A DNA stretch of 60,285 nt from Rhodocyclaceae bacterium (GTDB lineage: Bacteria > Pseudomonadota > Gammaproteobacteria > Burkholderiales > Ga0077523): contig JADCHQ010000013.1 of the NCBI GenBank assembly GCA_020248405.1, positions 1-60,285 of the forward strand. Direction: 5' to 3'. Made by a program: the position numbers and the translations under genes. Under the pieces are notes generated by a model, which searched no databases, was not told the origin of the DNA, and saw only the letters and a program-made list of their open reading frames with translations. Shown here piece by piece: positions 8,733 through 17,186 of this stretch (position 1 is the stretch's first letter; every line of letters starts with the position of its first letter).

Positions 8733-9593
8733 GTGCGGAAATTCAAAGACAAGGTGGCGGTGGTGACCGGCGGAGCCAGCGGCCTGGGCAAGGCGATGGC
8801 ATGGCGCTTCGCCTCGGAGGGTATGGCGGTGGTTCTGGCCGACGTCCAGCAAGATACCCTGGACCGCACGGCAGCCGAATTCGAGGCCGCCGGCCACACG
8901 GTGCTGGGCGTGGTCTGCGACGTGTCGAGCCAGGAGAGCGTGGATGCCCTGCGCGATGCGGCGCTGGGGCGCTTTGGCAAGGTGCACGTGCTGTGCAACA
9001 ACGCGGGCGTGGCGCCCGGCGGGCTCGCGTGGGAGAGCACGCTCGAGGACTGGCACTGGTGCCTGGGCGTGAACGTCTACGGCGTGATCCACGGCCTGCG
9101 CAGCTTCGTGCCCCACATGCTCGCCCACGGCGAGGAAGGCCACATCGTGAACACCGCCTCGGTGGCGGGGCTGATCTCGCCGCCGGGCATGGCGATCTAC
9201 TGCGTCTCGAAGCACGCCGTGGTTACGCTGACGGAGTGCCTTCACCACGACCTGGCCGCGAAGACCGCCCTGGTGGGCGCGTCGGTACTCTGCCCGGCCT
9301 ACGTCCCCACGGCCATCGCCGATTCCGAACGCAACCGCCCCGCAACCCTGGCCAACACCACCCGCGCCCGCAGCCCCGAGGACGAGGCGCGGGAGGAGCT
9401 GCTGCGCAAGGCGGTGTCGTCGGGGAAAATCAGCGCGGCCCAGGTGGCCGACGCGGTGTTCGACGCGGTGCGGGAACGCCGCTTTTATGTGCTCACCCAC
9501 CCGAAGATCAAGGGGGCCATCGAAACGCGCCTGCAGGACATTTTGCTGGAGCGCGCGCCCACCGACACCTCGCGGCCCCCGCCGCGGTCCTGA
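8733..9593 (+). CDS. Short-chain dehydrogenase/reductase
   Basis: A GTG start at 8733 places VRKFKDKVAVVTGG at the N-terminus and is preceded by a GGGGAGCGGG ribosome-binding stretch. The 286-residue product is a classical SDR. The cofactor motif TGGASGLGK is near residue 12, NNAGVA near residue 90 and the catalytic pair in YCVSKHAV near residue 155. The C-terminal extension after residue 230 is of the type seen in SDRs acting on hydrophobic alcohols. It is transcribed divergently from the kinase-led operon with about 120 bp between them, so the two may share a control region. Confidence 0.85.
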   Translation: MRKFKDKVAVVTGGASGLGKAMAWRFASEGMAVVLADVQQDTLDRTAAEFEAAGHTVLGVVCDVSSQESVDALRDAALGRFGKVHVLCNNAGVAPGGLAWESTLEDWHWCLGVNVYGVIHGLRSFVPHMLAHGEEGHIVNTASVAGLISPPGMAIYCVSKHAVVTLTECLHHDLAAKTALVGASVLCPAYVPTAIADSERNRPATLANTTRARSPEDEAREELLRKAVSSGKISAAQVADAVFDAVRERRFYVLTHPKIKGAIETRLQDILLERAPTDTSRPPPRS

Positions 9594-9616
9594 CCCACGA
9601 CCCTAGGAAAACGCCA

Positions 9617-10354
9617 ATGCCGAACATCGGCGCACTGCTCAAGCAGGAAATCGCCCGCCTCTCCCGCCGGGAGACCCGCACCCAGCTGGAGACCCTCAAG
9701 CGCGCCTCGGCGCAATACCGTCAGGGCATCACGGCGCTGCGAAAACAGGTGATCACCCTGGAACGAGAACTGGCGCGGCTGTCGCGCCATCAGGCCACGG
9801 GCGCTGCCAGGGCTGCTGCCCCGGAAAGCGCGGGTCCCAAGGTGCGCTTTTCCCCCAAGTGGATACGCCCGGCGCGGGAAAAACTCGGCCTTTCGGCGGC
9901 CGACTATGGGCGCCTCCTTGGCGTAACCGGCCAGACGGTGTACAACTGGGAGCACGGCGCCAGCGAGCCCCGGGGCTCGCAACTGCAGCGCATCGCCGAG
10001 ATTCGCGGCATCGGCAAGCGCGAGGCCCGCAACCGGCTGGATGCCCTGGATGCGGACAAACCCAAGCGCACGCCCAAGCCCGCCGCCGCCAAACCAGGCC
10101 GGAAGCGCACAGCCAAGGCTGCGGAAGGCGGGAAGGCGAAGGCCGCCAGCCCCCGCAAGGCCGCGGCCGCGGCGAAACCCAGGCGCCCTGCCGCTGCCGC
10201 CAAGCCGGCTGCGGACAAGCCGCAAGGCCCCCGCGTCACAAAGAAGCCGGCCACGGCAACACCGAAGCGTGCAGGCACCGCAAAGGCCGCGGCGCCGAAA
10301 CCGCCCAAGGCCGCCGCCCCCAAAGAGGCTTCGCCAACCCCCGCCGGGGCCTGA
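9617..10354 (+). CDS. Coiled-coil/XRE-HTH protein with histone-H1-like tail
   Basis: The 245-residue protein has three parts. Residues 1-60 are a charged helical region likely to form a coiled coil. Residues about 75-130 contain RPAREKLGLSAADYGRLLGVTGQTVYNWEHG, an XRE-type helix-turn-helix that should bind DNA. Residues about 140-245 are almost only Ala, Lys, Pro and Arg, like histone H1 or the AlgP/Hc1 tails, and should bind DNA without sequence preference. It begins 23 bp after the SDR stop. It is probably a nucleoid-associated or regulatory protein. No target site can be named. Confidence 0.7.
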   Translation: MPNIGALLKQEIARLSRRETRTQLETLKRASAQYRQGITALRKQVITLERELARLSRHQATGAARAAAPESAGPKVRFSPKWIRPAREKLGLSAADYGRLLGVTGQTVYNWEHGASEPRGSQLQRIAEIRGIGKREARNRLDALDADKPKRTPKPAAAKPGRKRTAKAAEGGKAKAASPRKAAAAAKPRRPAAAAKPAADKPQGPRVTKKPATATPKRAGTAKAAAPKPPKAAAPKEASPTPAGA

Positions 10355-10403
10355 CGGCGCTTCGCCGCCGCCCGGCGCGCGGCCCCGGCGGCGGCAGGCG
10401 CGC

Positions 10404-11612
10404 TCAGCGTGCCGGCGCGTTGTTCCGCACGAAGTCAGCCATGCGCCCGATGCCCGCCCGGATCGCCTCGGTGGAGGCGGCGTAGCTGAAGCGGATGTGC
10501 TGGCCCTCCCCCTCGGCGCGCGGCCCGAAATGGATGTCGGCCAGCACGGCCACGCCAGCCTCGTGCAGCAGGCGCTTGCGGAATTGCTCCGAATCAACCG
10601 CACCCACCATGCGGCAAGCCTCGGTGACGTTGGGCCAGGCGTAGAACGCGCCCCCGGGCGACTGGCAGGTGACGCCGGGCACCTCGTTGAGCAACCCCAC
10701 GATCAGGTCCCGGCGCTCCAGGAACACGCTGCGCATGTGGTCGGCCGCGTCCTGCGGACCGTTGAGCGCCTCCACAGCCGCCCACTGGCTGATCTGCGAG
10801 GCACACGACTCGGTGTTGGTGATCCAGGTGGTGAAGTAGGGTGCGAGCGCCCGGTTGGCCATGAAGCCCAGCCGCCAGCCGGTCATGGCCCAGGTTTTGG
10901 AACATCCGTCGGCGATGATGGTGCGCTCCTGCATGCCGGGCAGCGACGCGATGGAGACGAATTCGCCGTCGTACACCAGCCGCCCGTAGATCTCGTCCGC
11001 GAACACCCACACCTGGGGATGACGGCGCAGGATGGCGGCGATGGCCTCCATCTGGGCGCGCGGGATGATGCCGCCGGTGGGGTTGTGGGGCGAGTTGAGG
11101 ATCAGCAGCCGGGTGCGCGGCGTGATGCGCGCCTCGAGCTCCGCCGGGTCGAAGTTGAAGCCGCGCGACTCGCGCAGGTTGATGGGCACGGGCACCGCGC
11201 CGTTGACGCGGATCTGGGAGTCGTAGATGGGAAAGCCGGGGTTCGGATAGATCACCTCGTCGCCGGCGCCGTAGTCGGTGGTGGAGAGAATGGCATAGGC
11301 GATGAAGGGCTTCGCCCCGGCCGCCACCACCACGTCGGCGGGCAGCACCTCGATGCCACGGGTGCGCGACAGGTAGCCCGCCGCCGCCGCGCGCAGCTCG
11401 TCGATGCCCGCCGAGGGCGTGTAGCCGTGCCTGCCGCCGCGGATGGCCGCCACGGCCGCGTCCTGGATGTGGACCGGCGTGGGAAAGTCGGGCTGGCCGA
11501 TGCAGAAGGACACGATGTCCTTGCCCGACCGCATCAGCGCATTCACCTCGGCCAGCACCACGAATGCGTTTTCCGTGCCCAGGCCTAGGGCGCGCTTGCT
11601 CACTTCTGCCAT
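10404..11612 (-). CDS. Pyridoxal-phosphate aminotransferase, class I/II
   Basis: This 402-residue protein has the fold-type I aminotransferase pattern. SPHNPTGG near residue 175 and FADEIYGRLVYDG near residue 205 contact PLP. DGCSKTWAMTGWRLG near residue 240 carries the Schiff-base lysine. The Arg that binds the substrate carboxylate is in IRFSYA near the C-terminus. Similar enzymes are aspartate or aromatic aminotransferases, and the substrate is uncertain. The gene lies 46 bp downstream of the cytochrome/2Fe-2S block on the same strand and may be co-transcribed with it. Confidence 0.9.
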   Translation of the reverse strand: MAEVSKRALGLGTENAFVVLAEVNALMRSGKDIVSFCIGQPDFPTPVHIQDAAVAAIRGGRHGYTPSAGIDELRAAAAGYLSRTRGIEVLPADVVVAAGAKPFIAYAILSTTDYGAGDEVIYPNPGFPIYDSQIRVNGAVPVPINLRESRGFNFDPAELEARITPRTRLLILNSPHNPTGGIIPRAQMEAIAAILRRHPQVWVFADEIYGRLVYDGEFVSIASLPGMQERTIIADGCSKTWAMTGWRLGFMANRALAPYFTTWITNTESCASQISQWAAVEALNGPQDAADHMRSVFLERRDLIVGLLNEVPGVTCQSPGGAFYAWPNVTEACRMVGAVDSEQFRKRLLHEAGVAVLADIHFGPRAEGEGQHIRFSYAASTEAIRAGIGRMADFVRNNAPAR

Positions 11613-11658
11613 GTTGATCCTCTGGGGTGGCTGTGCGTGTTTCAGGACTGGCGGCCCG

Positions 11659-11997
11659 CTACCAGGGCAGGCCGCTGTAGAAGGCCGCCAGGTCGCGGAT
11701 GTCCTGGTCGGTAAGCTTGGCCGTGGCGTCCCACATCATGTGCAGCGCCATGGTCTGGCGGCGCTCCTTGTTGCGGAACTCCGCGATGGCCGTCACGAGA
11801 TACTCGTAGTGCTGCCCCGCGATGCGGGGATAGAGGCGGTAGCCCGTCGAGCGGCCATCGCCTTCGTGGCAGGCGGCGCAGGACTCCGAGATGGCGAAGC
11901 CCCGCTTCGGATCGCCGCGATTTTCGGCGGCCACCGCGGGGCCTGCCGCCAGCAGGGCCGCCAGCGCCGCGGCCGCGAGCACCCCGGCCCGGATCAC
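11659..11997 (-). CDS. Monoheme c-type cytochrome
   Basis: A GTG start at 11997 overlaps the stop of the 2Fe-2S gene (GTGA), which fixes the start and implies translational coupling. The 112-residue product has a Sec signal peptide (residues 1 to about 25, ending AVAAEN) and one heme motif, CAACHEGDGR, near residue 40. Met residues in ALHMMWD are candidate sixth ligands. It is clearly related to the cytochrome at 12482-12835: both have a GQxYEYLV segment. It would act in the periplasm as an electron carrier, most likely for the neighbouring 2Fe-2S protein. Confidence 0.85.
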   Translation of the reverse strand: MIRAGVLAAAALAALLAAGPAVAAENRGDPKRGFAISESCAACHEGDGRSTGYRLYPRIAGQHYEYLVTAIAEFRNKERRQTMALHMMWDATAKLTDQDIRDLAAFYSGLPW

Positions 11998-12470
11998 GCC
12001 CGGGCTCCCTTCGCCTGCAGCTCGGCGGCCTGGCGGATGGCTTCGCGGATGCGTGCATAAGTGCCGCAGCGGCACAGCACCCCAGACATGGCCGTGTCGA
12101 TGTCCTCCTCCGAGGGCGCGGCGCGCTTTTTCAGCAGGGAGGTGGCCGCCATGATCTGGCCGGGCTGGCAGTAGCCGCACTGCGGCACGTCCACTTGCTC
12201 CCAGGCGCGGATCACCGGGTGGCCGGGCTGGCGGGCGATGCCCTCGATGGTGGTGACGGACAGACCCTCGATCGCACCCACGGGCAGCACGCAGGAACGG
12301 GTGGCCTCGCCCGCGATCAGCACCGTGCAGCAACCGCACAGGCCGCGCCCGCAGCCGAACTTGGTGCCCGTGAGACCGAGGGTGTCGCGCAGCACCCACA
12401 GCAGCGGCGTGTCCGGGTCGATGTTCACGGAGGTGGCTGTGCCGTTGAGCTTGAACGTGACGTCCTTCAT
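11994..12470 (-). CDS. XDH-type 2Fe-2S ferredoxin subunit (isoquinoline 1-oxidoreductase alpha-like)
   Basis: The 158-residue protein has both iron-sulfur modules of the small subunit of molybdenum hydroxylases. The plant-ferredoxin-like cluster is in CGRGLCGCCTVLIAGE near residue 42. The second cluster is in CGYCQPGQIM near residue 100 and CRCGTYARI near residue 135. Normally this subunit pairs with a large molybdopterin-binding subunit encoded beside it. None is present here; instead two cytochrome c genes flank it. It lies 11 bp after the upstream cytochrome stop and overlaps the next one by 4 bp. Confidence 0.9.
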   Translation of the reverse strand: MKDVTFKLNGTATSVNIDPDTPLLWVLRDTLGLTGTKFGCGRGLCGCCTVLIAGEATRSCVLPVGAIEGLSVTTIEGIARQPGHPVIRAWEQVDVPQCGYCQPGQIMAATSLLKKRAAPSEEDIDTAMSGVLCRCGTYARIREAIRQAAELQAKGARA

Positions 12471-12481
12471 GGGGCGCTCCG

Positions 12482-12835
12482 TCAGTCGAGAGTGCTGTAG
12501 TAGCGCGCCAGGGCCTTGAGGCGCGCATCGTCCAGGTGGGCCACGGCGCCGGCCATGACACTGCCATTGAGGCCGCGTACGCGGCCGGCGCGGTACTGGC
12601 GCAGGATGTAGACGAGGTATTCGTAGTACTGGCCGGCGATGCGGCCGTTCCAGGGCATCTGCGCCGAGCGGCCGTCCTCGCCGTGGCAGGCCGCGCACTG
12701 GCGCACCTCCTGCTCGAGCTGCTCGATGGAGGGGCTGTCCGCGGCCGCTGCCGGCGCGGCCAGGGCGGCGCCCAGCGCCGCCGCGCACAGCGCGCGCGGG
12801 GCAGTGAGCCGGCTGCCAGACCCGTCCGGTCTCAT
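12482..12835 (-). CDS. Monoheme c-type cytochrome
   Basis: The start at 12835 makes an ATGA overlap with the hydrolase stop. The 117-residue product has a signal peptide (to about residue 33, APAAAADSP) and a heme-binding CAACHGEDGR near residue 48. A possible Met ligand lies in GSVMAGAV. It is a paralogue of the cytochrome at 11659-11997. Together with the 2Fe-2S gene between them it forms a compact redox cassette in which periplasmic cytochromes would accept electrons from the hydroxylase. Confidence 0.85.
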   Translation of the reverse strand: MRPDGSGSRLTAPRALCAAALGAALAAPAAAADSPSIEQLEQEVRQCAACHGEDGRSAQMPWNGRIAGQYYEYLVYILRQYRAGRVRGLNGSVMAGAVAHLDDARLKALARYYSTLD

Positions 12836-13539
12836 GCGCCTTCCTCCGAGAGCCATTGCAAAAGCGCGGAGTTTACGGCCTCCGGCCGCTCCATCGGCGC
12901 CATGTGGCCGCAGCTTTCCACCACTTCGAGCCGCGCGCCGGGAATGCCGGCGGCCATCTCTTCGTGGGCATCCAGGGGGGTGAGCGCATCCTCGCGGCCG
13001 CACAGCACCAGCGCGGGCACCGCGATGCGGGCGAGGCCGGGGCGGCTGTCGGCGCGGCCGATGATGGCCTCCTGCTGGCGCACGTAGGCCGCCACGCCCA
13101 CGCGGTCGGCCATGGCGCGGATCTCCGCCACCAGCGGCGCGTCATGGAGCCGCGAGGCGTGCACCATGAACGGCAGCATGACCCGGTTCACGGGCGTGAA
13201 ACCGCGCTCGCGCAGGGCCAGCGCCACGAACTCGCGCCGCTGGCGGCTGCGCTCCGGCGTGTCGGGCCGCGCGCTGGTGTCCAGCAGCGCGAGCCGGCTC
13301 ACGCGCGCCGGCGCCTGCCGCAGCACCTCGAAGGCCACATAGCCCCCCATGGAAAAGCCCGCCAGGGCGAAGCGCTCGAAGGGCGCCTCGGCCAGAACCC
13401 GGGCCGCCATGGCGGCCATGGAATCGTCGCGGGTGACATCGGCCACGTGCATACGGGCCGCCTCGGCGAGGCCGTGGAGCTGGGCCTGCCAAACAGCACC
13501 ATCGCACAGCAGGCCGGGAATCAGGACGAGAGGCGTCAT
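12832..13539 (-). CDS. Alpha/beta hydrolase
   Basis: The start at 13539 gives a 235-residue alpha/beta hydrolase. The oxyanion region is VLIPGLLCD near residue 6. The nucleophile is in GFSMGGY near residue 80, the acid in GREDALTP near residue 180, and the catalytic His in ESCGHMAPMERP near residue 210. Such proteins cleave esters, lactones or C-C bonds. It opens the operon that continues into the cytochrome genes (ATGA overlap), so the substrate may be the product or precursor of the hydroxylation. It is divergent from the oxidoreductase gene at 13639. Confidence 0.85.
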   Translation of the reverse strand: MTPLVLIPGLLCDGAVWQAQLHGLAEAARMHVADVTRDDSMAAMAARVLAEAPFERFALAGFSMGGYVAFEVLRQAPARVSRLALLDTSARPDTPERSRQRREFVALALRERGFTPVNRVMLPFMVHASRLHDAPLVAEIRAMADRVGVAAYVRQQEAIIGRADSRPGLARIAVPALVLCGREDALTPLDAHEEMAAGIPGARLEVVESCGHMAPMERPEAVNSALLQWLSEEGA

Positions 13540-13638
13540 GGCGCGATGGTACCGGCCCTGCCCGGTCCATTGCAGCAACGCGCCCGCGGCGGCGCCCCGC
13601 GTCTAGAATGCGGGCCGATTTCCCTACAAGGCAGACCC

Positions 13639-14634
13639 ATGGAAAAGAACCTGCAGGTCCTGCTCGCCCGTCGCCCCGAGGGCTGGGTGCAGGAATCCGA
13701 CTTCAGCATCGTGGAGACCGACATCCCCCGCCCCGCCCCCGGCCAGGTGCTGGTGCGCGGCCACTGGATGTCGCTGGACCCGTACATGCGCGGCCGCATG
13801 AACGCGGGCAAGTCCTACGCCGCCTCCGTGGAGATCGGCGACGTCATGACCGCCGGCGTGGCGGGGCAGATCGTGGAGTCCCAGCACCCGCGCCTGAAGG
13901 CCGGGCAGTTCGTGGTGGGCTCCCTGGGCTGGCAGACCCATGCCGTGGCCGATGCCGCCGCCGTGACCGTGGTGGACCCGGACAAGGTGCCGCTGCAGGC
14001 CTACCTGGGCGCGGTGGGCATGCCCGGCGCCACCGCCTGGATCGGGCTGCTGGAGCACTGCACCCCCAGGACCGGCGAGACCGTGGTGGTGTCGGCGGCC
14101 TCGGGCGCCGTGGGCGCCATCGTGGGGCAGCTCGCCAAGCTGCAGGGCTGCCGCGCGGTGGGCATCGCCGGCGGGGCAGCCAAGTGCGACTACGTGGTGA
14201 AGGAACTGGGCTTCGATGCCTGCGTGGACTACAAGGCCGGGCGGCTGTTCGAAGACCTCCGGGCCGCCTGCCCTTCGGGCATCGACTGCTACTTCGAGAA
14301 CGTGGGTGGCGAGGTGATGGACACCGTGTTCCGCCTGCTCAACCCCTTCTCGCGCGTGGCGCTGTGCGGCCTGATCTCCGAGTACAACACCGAGCCCTAC
14401 GGCGTGACCATGATGCGCTCGCTGCTGGTGAACCGGGTGAAGCTGCAGGGCTTCATCGTGTCCGACCGCATGGATCTCTACGGCCGCGCCATCGGCCAGC
14501 TGGCGGGCCTGGTGGCCTCGGGCCGGCTGCGCTACCGAGAGACCGTGGCCGAGGGGCTGCGCAGCGCGCCGCGCGCCTTCATCGGCATGCTGCGCGGCGA
14601 GAACTTCGGCAAGCAGCTGGTCAGGCTCCTGTAG
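13639..14634 (+). CDS. NADP-dependent medium-chain oxidoreductase (LTB4DH/CurA-like)
   Basis: The 331-residue protein matches the prostaglandin/leukotriene reductase branch of the MDR superfamily, which reduces enone double bonds with NADPH. The N-terminal signature MSLDPYMRGRM is near residue 40. The cofactor-binding VVSAASGAVGAIVGQLAKLQGC is near residue 155, and YFENVGGEVMD is near residue 225. Length is normal. A 9-bp perfect hairpin follows the stop codon, so the gene may be monocistronic. No pathway partner is obvious. Confidence 0.9.
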   Translation: MEKNLQVLLARRPEGWVQESDFSIVETDIPRPAPGQVLVRGHWMSLDPYMRGRMNAGKSYAASVEIGDVMTAGVAGQIVESQHPRLKAGQFVVGSLGWQTHAVADAAAVTVVDPDKVPLQAYLGAVGMPGATAWIGLLEHCTPRTGETVVVSAASGAVGAIVGQLAKLQGCRAVGIAGGAAKCDYVVKELGFDACVDYKAGRLFEDLRAACPSGIDCYFENVGGEVMDTVFRLLNPFSRVALCGLISEYNTEPYGVTMMRSLLVNRVKLQGFIVSDRMDLYGRAIGQLAGLVASGRLRYRETVAEGLRSAPRAFIGMLRGENFGKQLVRLL

Positions 14635-14641
14635 CAGTTCC

Positions 14642-14669
14642 GCGCGGCGGGCGTCCGCGTCCGCCGCGC
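14642..14669 (+). terminator. Hairpin after oxidoreductase gene, possible terminator
   Basis: GCGCGGCGG (14642-14650) and CCGCCGCGC (14661-14669) form a perfect 9-bp stem with a 10-nt loop, eight bases after the oxidoreductase stop. There is no T-run, so this is either a weak intrinsic terminator or simply GC-rich symmetry. Confidence 0.35.
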
Positions 14670-14757
14670 CGGATACCCATCCCCGCGGGCGGCATGGCGC
14701 CCGGACGCCGCGGACCGGACTTCACGCAATCCACCAACCCCCAGAAAGGAAATGTCC

Positions 14758-15600
14758 ATGAACATCCTCGTCACCGGCACCAGCAGCGGCTTCGGCCGCC
14801 TCACCGCCGAGAGCCTCGCCAAGGCAAACCACACCGTGTTCGCCGCCATGCGCGACACGGCCGGTCGCAACGCCAAGGCTGCCCAGGCCCTGGGCGCCAT
14901 CCCCAATGTGCACGTGGTGGAGATGGACGTCACCAGCGACGCCTCGGTGGGCGCCGCCCTGGCGAAGATCGCCGCCCACGGCCCGCTGCACGGCGTGGTG
15001 AACAACGCCGGGCGCTTCTCCATGGGCGTGCAGGAGGCCTTCACCATCGACGAGGTGAAGTCGCTGTTCGAGACCAACGTGTTCGGGCCGCTGCGTGTGA
15101 ACCGCGCCGCCCTGCCCCTCCTGCGCCAGCAGCGCGGCGGCGCCATCGTCAACGTCTCCAGCATCGTGGGCCGCTTCTCGCTGCCCACCCTGGGCACCTA
15201 CGCGGCCACCAAGTTCGCCCTCGAGGCGCTGGCCGAGGCCCAGCGCGACGAACTCAAGGTGCTGGGCATCGACGTCACCCTGGTGCAGCCGGGCGCCTTC
15301 CCTACCGAGGTGGGCAACAATGGCCTGTACGCCGCGGACGCCGCGCGCGCCGAGGCCTACGGCCCGGTGGCGGAGATTCCCCAGAAGATGGGCGAAGGGC
15401 TCGCCCAGCTGTTCGGCAGCCCCATGGCGCCCAAGCCCCAGGACGTGGCCGACGCCATCGTGGGGATCTTCGCCACACCGGCGGGCCAGCGCCCGGCGCG
15501 GGTGCTGGTGGACGCCCTCACCGGCGGCCCCGTGCAGGCGCTCAACGAGGCCCACGAAAAGCTGCGCCACGAGATGCTGGCGGCCTTCGGTCTGGCCTGA
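14758..15600 (+). CDS. Short-chain dehydrogenase/reductase
   Basis: Two in-frame ATGs lie at 14752 and 14758. The AAGGA motif ends at 14750, so 14758 (spacing 7) is preferred over 14752 (spacing 1). The 280-residue product is a classical SDR with VTGTSSGFGR near residue 5, NNAGRFS near residue 82 and the catalytic pair in TYAATKFALE near residue 148. The GFG variant and the extended C-terminus resemble 17-beta-hydroxysteroid-dehydrogenase-like SDRs. It is followed after 49 bp by the isochorismatase-family gene. Confidence 0.87.
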   Translation: MNILVTGTSSGFGRLTAESLAKANHTVFAAMRDTAGRNAKAAQALGAIPNVHVVEMDVTSDASVGAALAKIAAHGPLHGVVNNAGRFSMGVQEAFTIDEVKSLFETNVFGPLRVNRAALPLLRQQRGGAIVNVSSIVGRFSLPTLGTYAATKFALEALAEAQRDELKVLGIDVTLVQPGAFPTEVGNNGLYAADAARAEAYGPVAEIPQKMGEGLAQLFGSPMAPKPQDVADAIVGIFATPAGQRPARVLVDALTGGPVQALNEAHEKLRHEMLAAFGLA

Positions 15601-15649
15601 GGGCCGGCGTCAGCCCCATGGCTGCCTGACCCGAACCGGACTCGAAACC

Positions 15650-16345
15650 ATGTCCTGGAAGACCGCCTACCGTTCGCTGTACTACGCGGACATGCCCGAG
15701 CCCGACGACCTGGTGCTGCCGCGGGCCCAAACCGCGCTGCTGGTGATCGACGTGCAGAACACCTACCTGGAGCGTCCCGAGCGCGACTCGCTCGACGCCG
15801 CCGGCCGCGCCGCCTACGATCTGTGGACGCCGTTTCACGAGCGCATGCACCGCGTGGTGATCCCCAACACCGCCGCCACGATGGCCGCCTTCCGCGGCGC
15901 GGGCGTGGAAGTGATGTTCGCCCGCATCGCCTGCCAGACCATGGATGGCCGCGACCGCTCGCTCTCTCAGAAGAAGCCCGGCTTCAACAACCTGCTGCTG
16001 CCCAGGGACGAGCGTGCTTCGCAGATCGTGCCGGCGCTCGCGCCGCGCGGTGACGAAATCGTGGTGACCAAGACCACCGACAGCGCCCTCACCGGCACCA
16101 GCCTGCGGCTGATGCTGCACAACGTGGGCATCCGCCACGTGGTGGTGGCGGGCATCTTCACCGACCAGTGCGTGTCCTCCACGGTGCGCTCGCTGGCCGA
16201 CGAGAGCTTCGACGTGGTGGTGCTGGAGGACTGCTGCGCCGCGGCCACCGACGAGCTGCACCGCAAGGAGCTGGAGATCATCAACAACATCTACTGCCAC
16301 GTGATGAGCGCGGCGGAACTGCGGGAGATGATGGGCATCGGCTGA
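15650..16345 (+). CDS. Isochorismatase-family cysteine hydrolase
   Basis: The 231-residue protein belongs to the cysteine hydrolase superfamily with a Asp-Lys-Cys catalytic triad. Asp is in LLVIDVQNTYLE near residue 33. Lys is in VVTKTTDSALTGTSL near residue 142. The nucleophilic Cys is in FTDQCVSSTVRSL near residue 175. Members act on isochorismate, N-carbamoyl compounds, nicotinamide or biuret. The substrate is not evident here. It probably shares a transcript with the SDR gene upstream, and a nested inverted repeat covers its stop codon. Confidence 0.88.
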   Translation: MSWKTAYRSLYYADMPEPDDLVLPRAQTALLVIDVQNTYLERPERDSLDAAGRAAYDLWTPFHERMHRVVIPNTAATMAAFRGAGVEVMFARIACQTMDGRDRSLSQKKPGFNNLLLPRDERASQIVPALAPRGDEIVVTKTTDSALTGTSLRLMLHNVGIRHVVVAGIFTDQCVSSTVRSLADESFDVVVLEDCCAAATDELHRKELEIINNIYCHVMSAAELREMMGIG

Positions 16346-16388
16346 GCAACCGCGGCTCCGCCCGGCGGCGCAGCCGCGCCCCGCTCAG
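16342..16388. terminator. Nested inverted repeat between convergent genes, possible bidirectional terminator
   Basis: CTGAGC (16342-16347) pairs with GCTCAG (16383-16388), and inside it CGCGGCT (16351-16357) pairs with AGCCGCG (16372-16378). The structure spans the stop codons of two convergent genes. There is no T-run, but the position suits a bidirectional terminator. Confidence 0.45.
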
Positions 16389-17143
16389 CGCTTCAGGTCA
16401 TCCGCCCCCAGGAAGATGCGGTTCCAGGTGGGGCTGATGAGGATCTCGTTGATGCACACGTGGGCAGGCATCTCGGCGATGAAGCGGATGGTGCGGCCCA
16501 GGTCCTCGGGCTGCAGCATGCGCGCCCGGTCCTCGGCGGAGGGCTTGACGGGGCGCTTCTCCATGATAGGCGTGTTCACCTCGGCGGGGCAGAGGGCGCA
16601 GGCGCGGATGCCGTTGACACACTCCTCCTGGTTGAGGTGCGCCGTCATGGCCACCACGCCGTGTTTTGCGGCGTTGTAGGCCGGACCGGTGAGGTAGGTG
16701 TCGAACTTGCCCGACCACGACGAGACGTTGATAACCAGCCCGTCGCGCCGCGCGCGCATGCCGGGCAGCACCGCGGCGATGCAGTAGTAGGTGCCGTCGA
16801 GGTTGACGCGGATCACCTGGTCCCAGCCAGGCGTGGTCTGGTTTTTCCAGAAGCGGGTGGGCACGTTCAGGCCGGCGGAGTTGACGAGGATGTCCACGCG
16901 CCCGTGGCGCGCCTGGATGCCCTCGGCCACGGCCTGCACGGCCTGGGCGTCCATCACGTCCAGCGGTGCCGTTTCCACCTTGCCGCCGGCGGCGCGGATG
17001 GCCGCGGCCTCGGGCTCCAGCACCTCGGGGCGCCGGCCCGACATGACCACCACGCAGCCCGCCTGCGCCAGCGCCTGGGCGCCCGCCAGTCCAATGCCGG
17101 TTCCCGCGCCTGTGATCCAGGCGATCTTTCCCTCGAGGCCCAT
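16385..17143 (-). CDS. Short-chain dehydrogenase/reductase
   Basis: The start at 17143 has a strong ribosome-binding site (AAGGAG) in front of it. The 252-residue SDR has ITGAGTGIGLAG near residue 9, NSAGLN near residue 88 and the active-site YNAAKHGVV near residue 155. The C-terminal region lacks the usual closing motif with a glycine-rich end, and instead ends with INEILISPTWNRIF. It would catalyse an NAD(P)-dependent alcohol/ketone conversion on an unknown substrate. It begins 44 bp after the esterase gene on the same strand. Confidence 0.87.
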   Translation of the reverse strand: MGLEGKIAWITGAGTGIGLAGAQALAQAGCVVVMSGRRPEVLEPEAAAIRAAGGKVETAPLDVMDAQAVQAVAEGIQARHGRVDILVNSAGLNVPTRFWKNQTTPGWDQVIRVNLDGTYYCIAAVLPGMRARRDGLVINVSSWSGKFDTYLTGPAYNAAKHGVVAMTAHLNQEECVNGIRACALCPAEVNTPIMEKRPVKPSAEDRARMLQPEDLGRTIRFIAEMPAHVCINEILISPTWNRIFLGADDLKR

Positions 17144-17186
17144 GTGCCCTTTCTCCTTGCTTGTTGGCGGGCCGTCCGGCCCGGAA

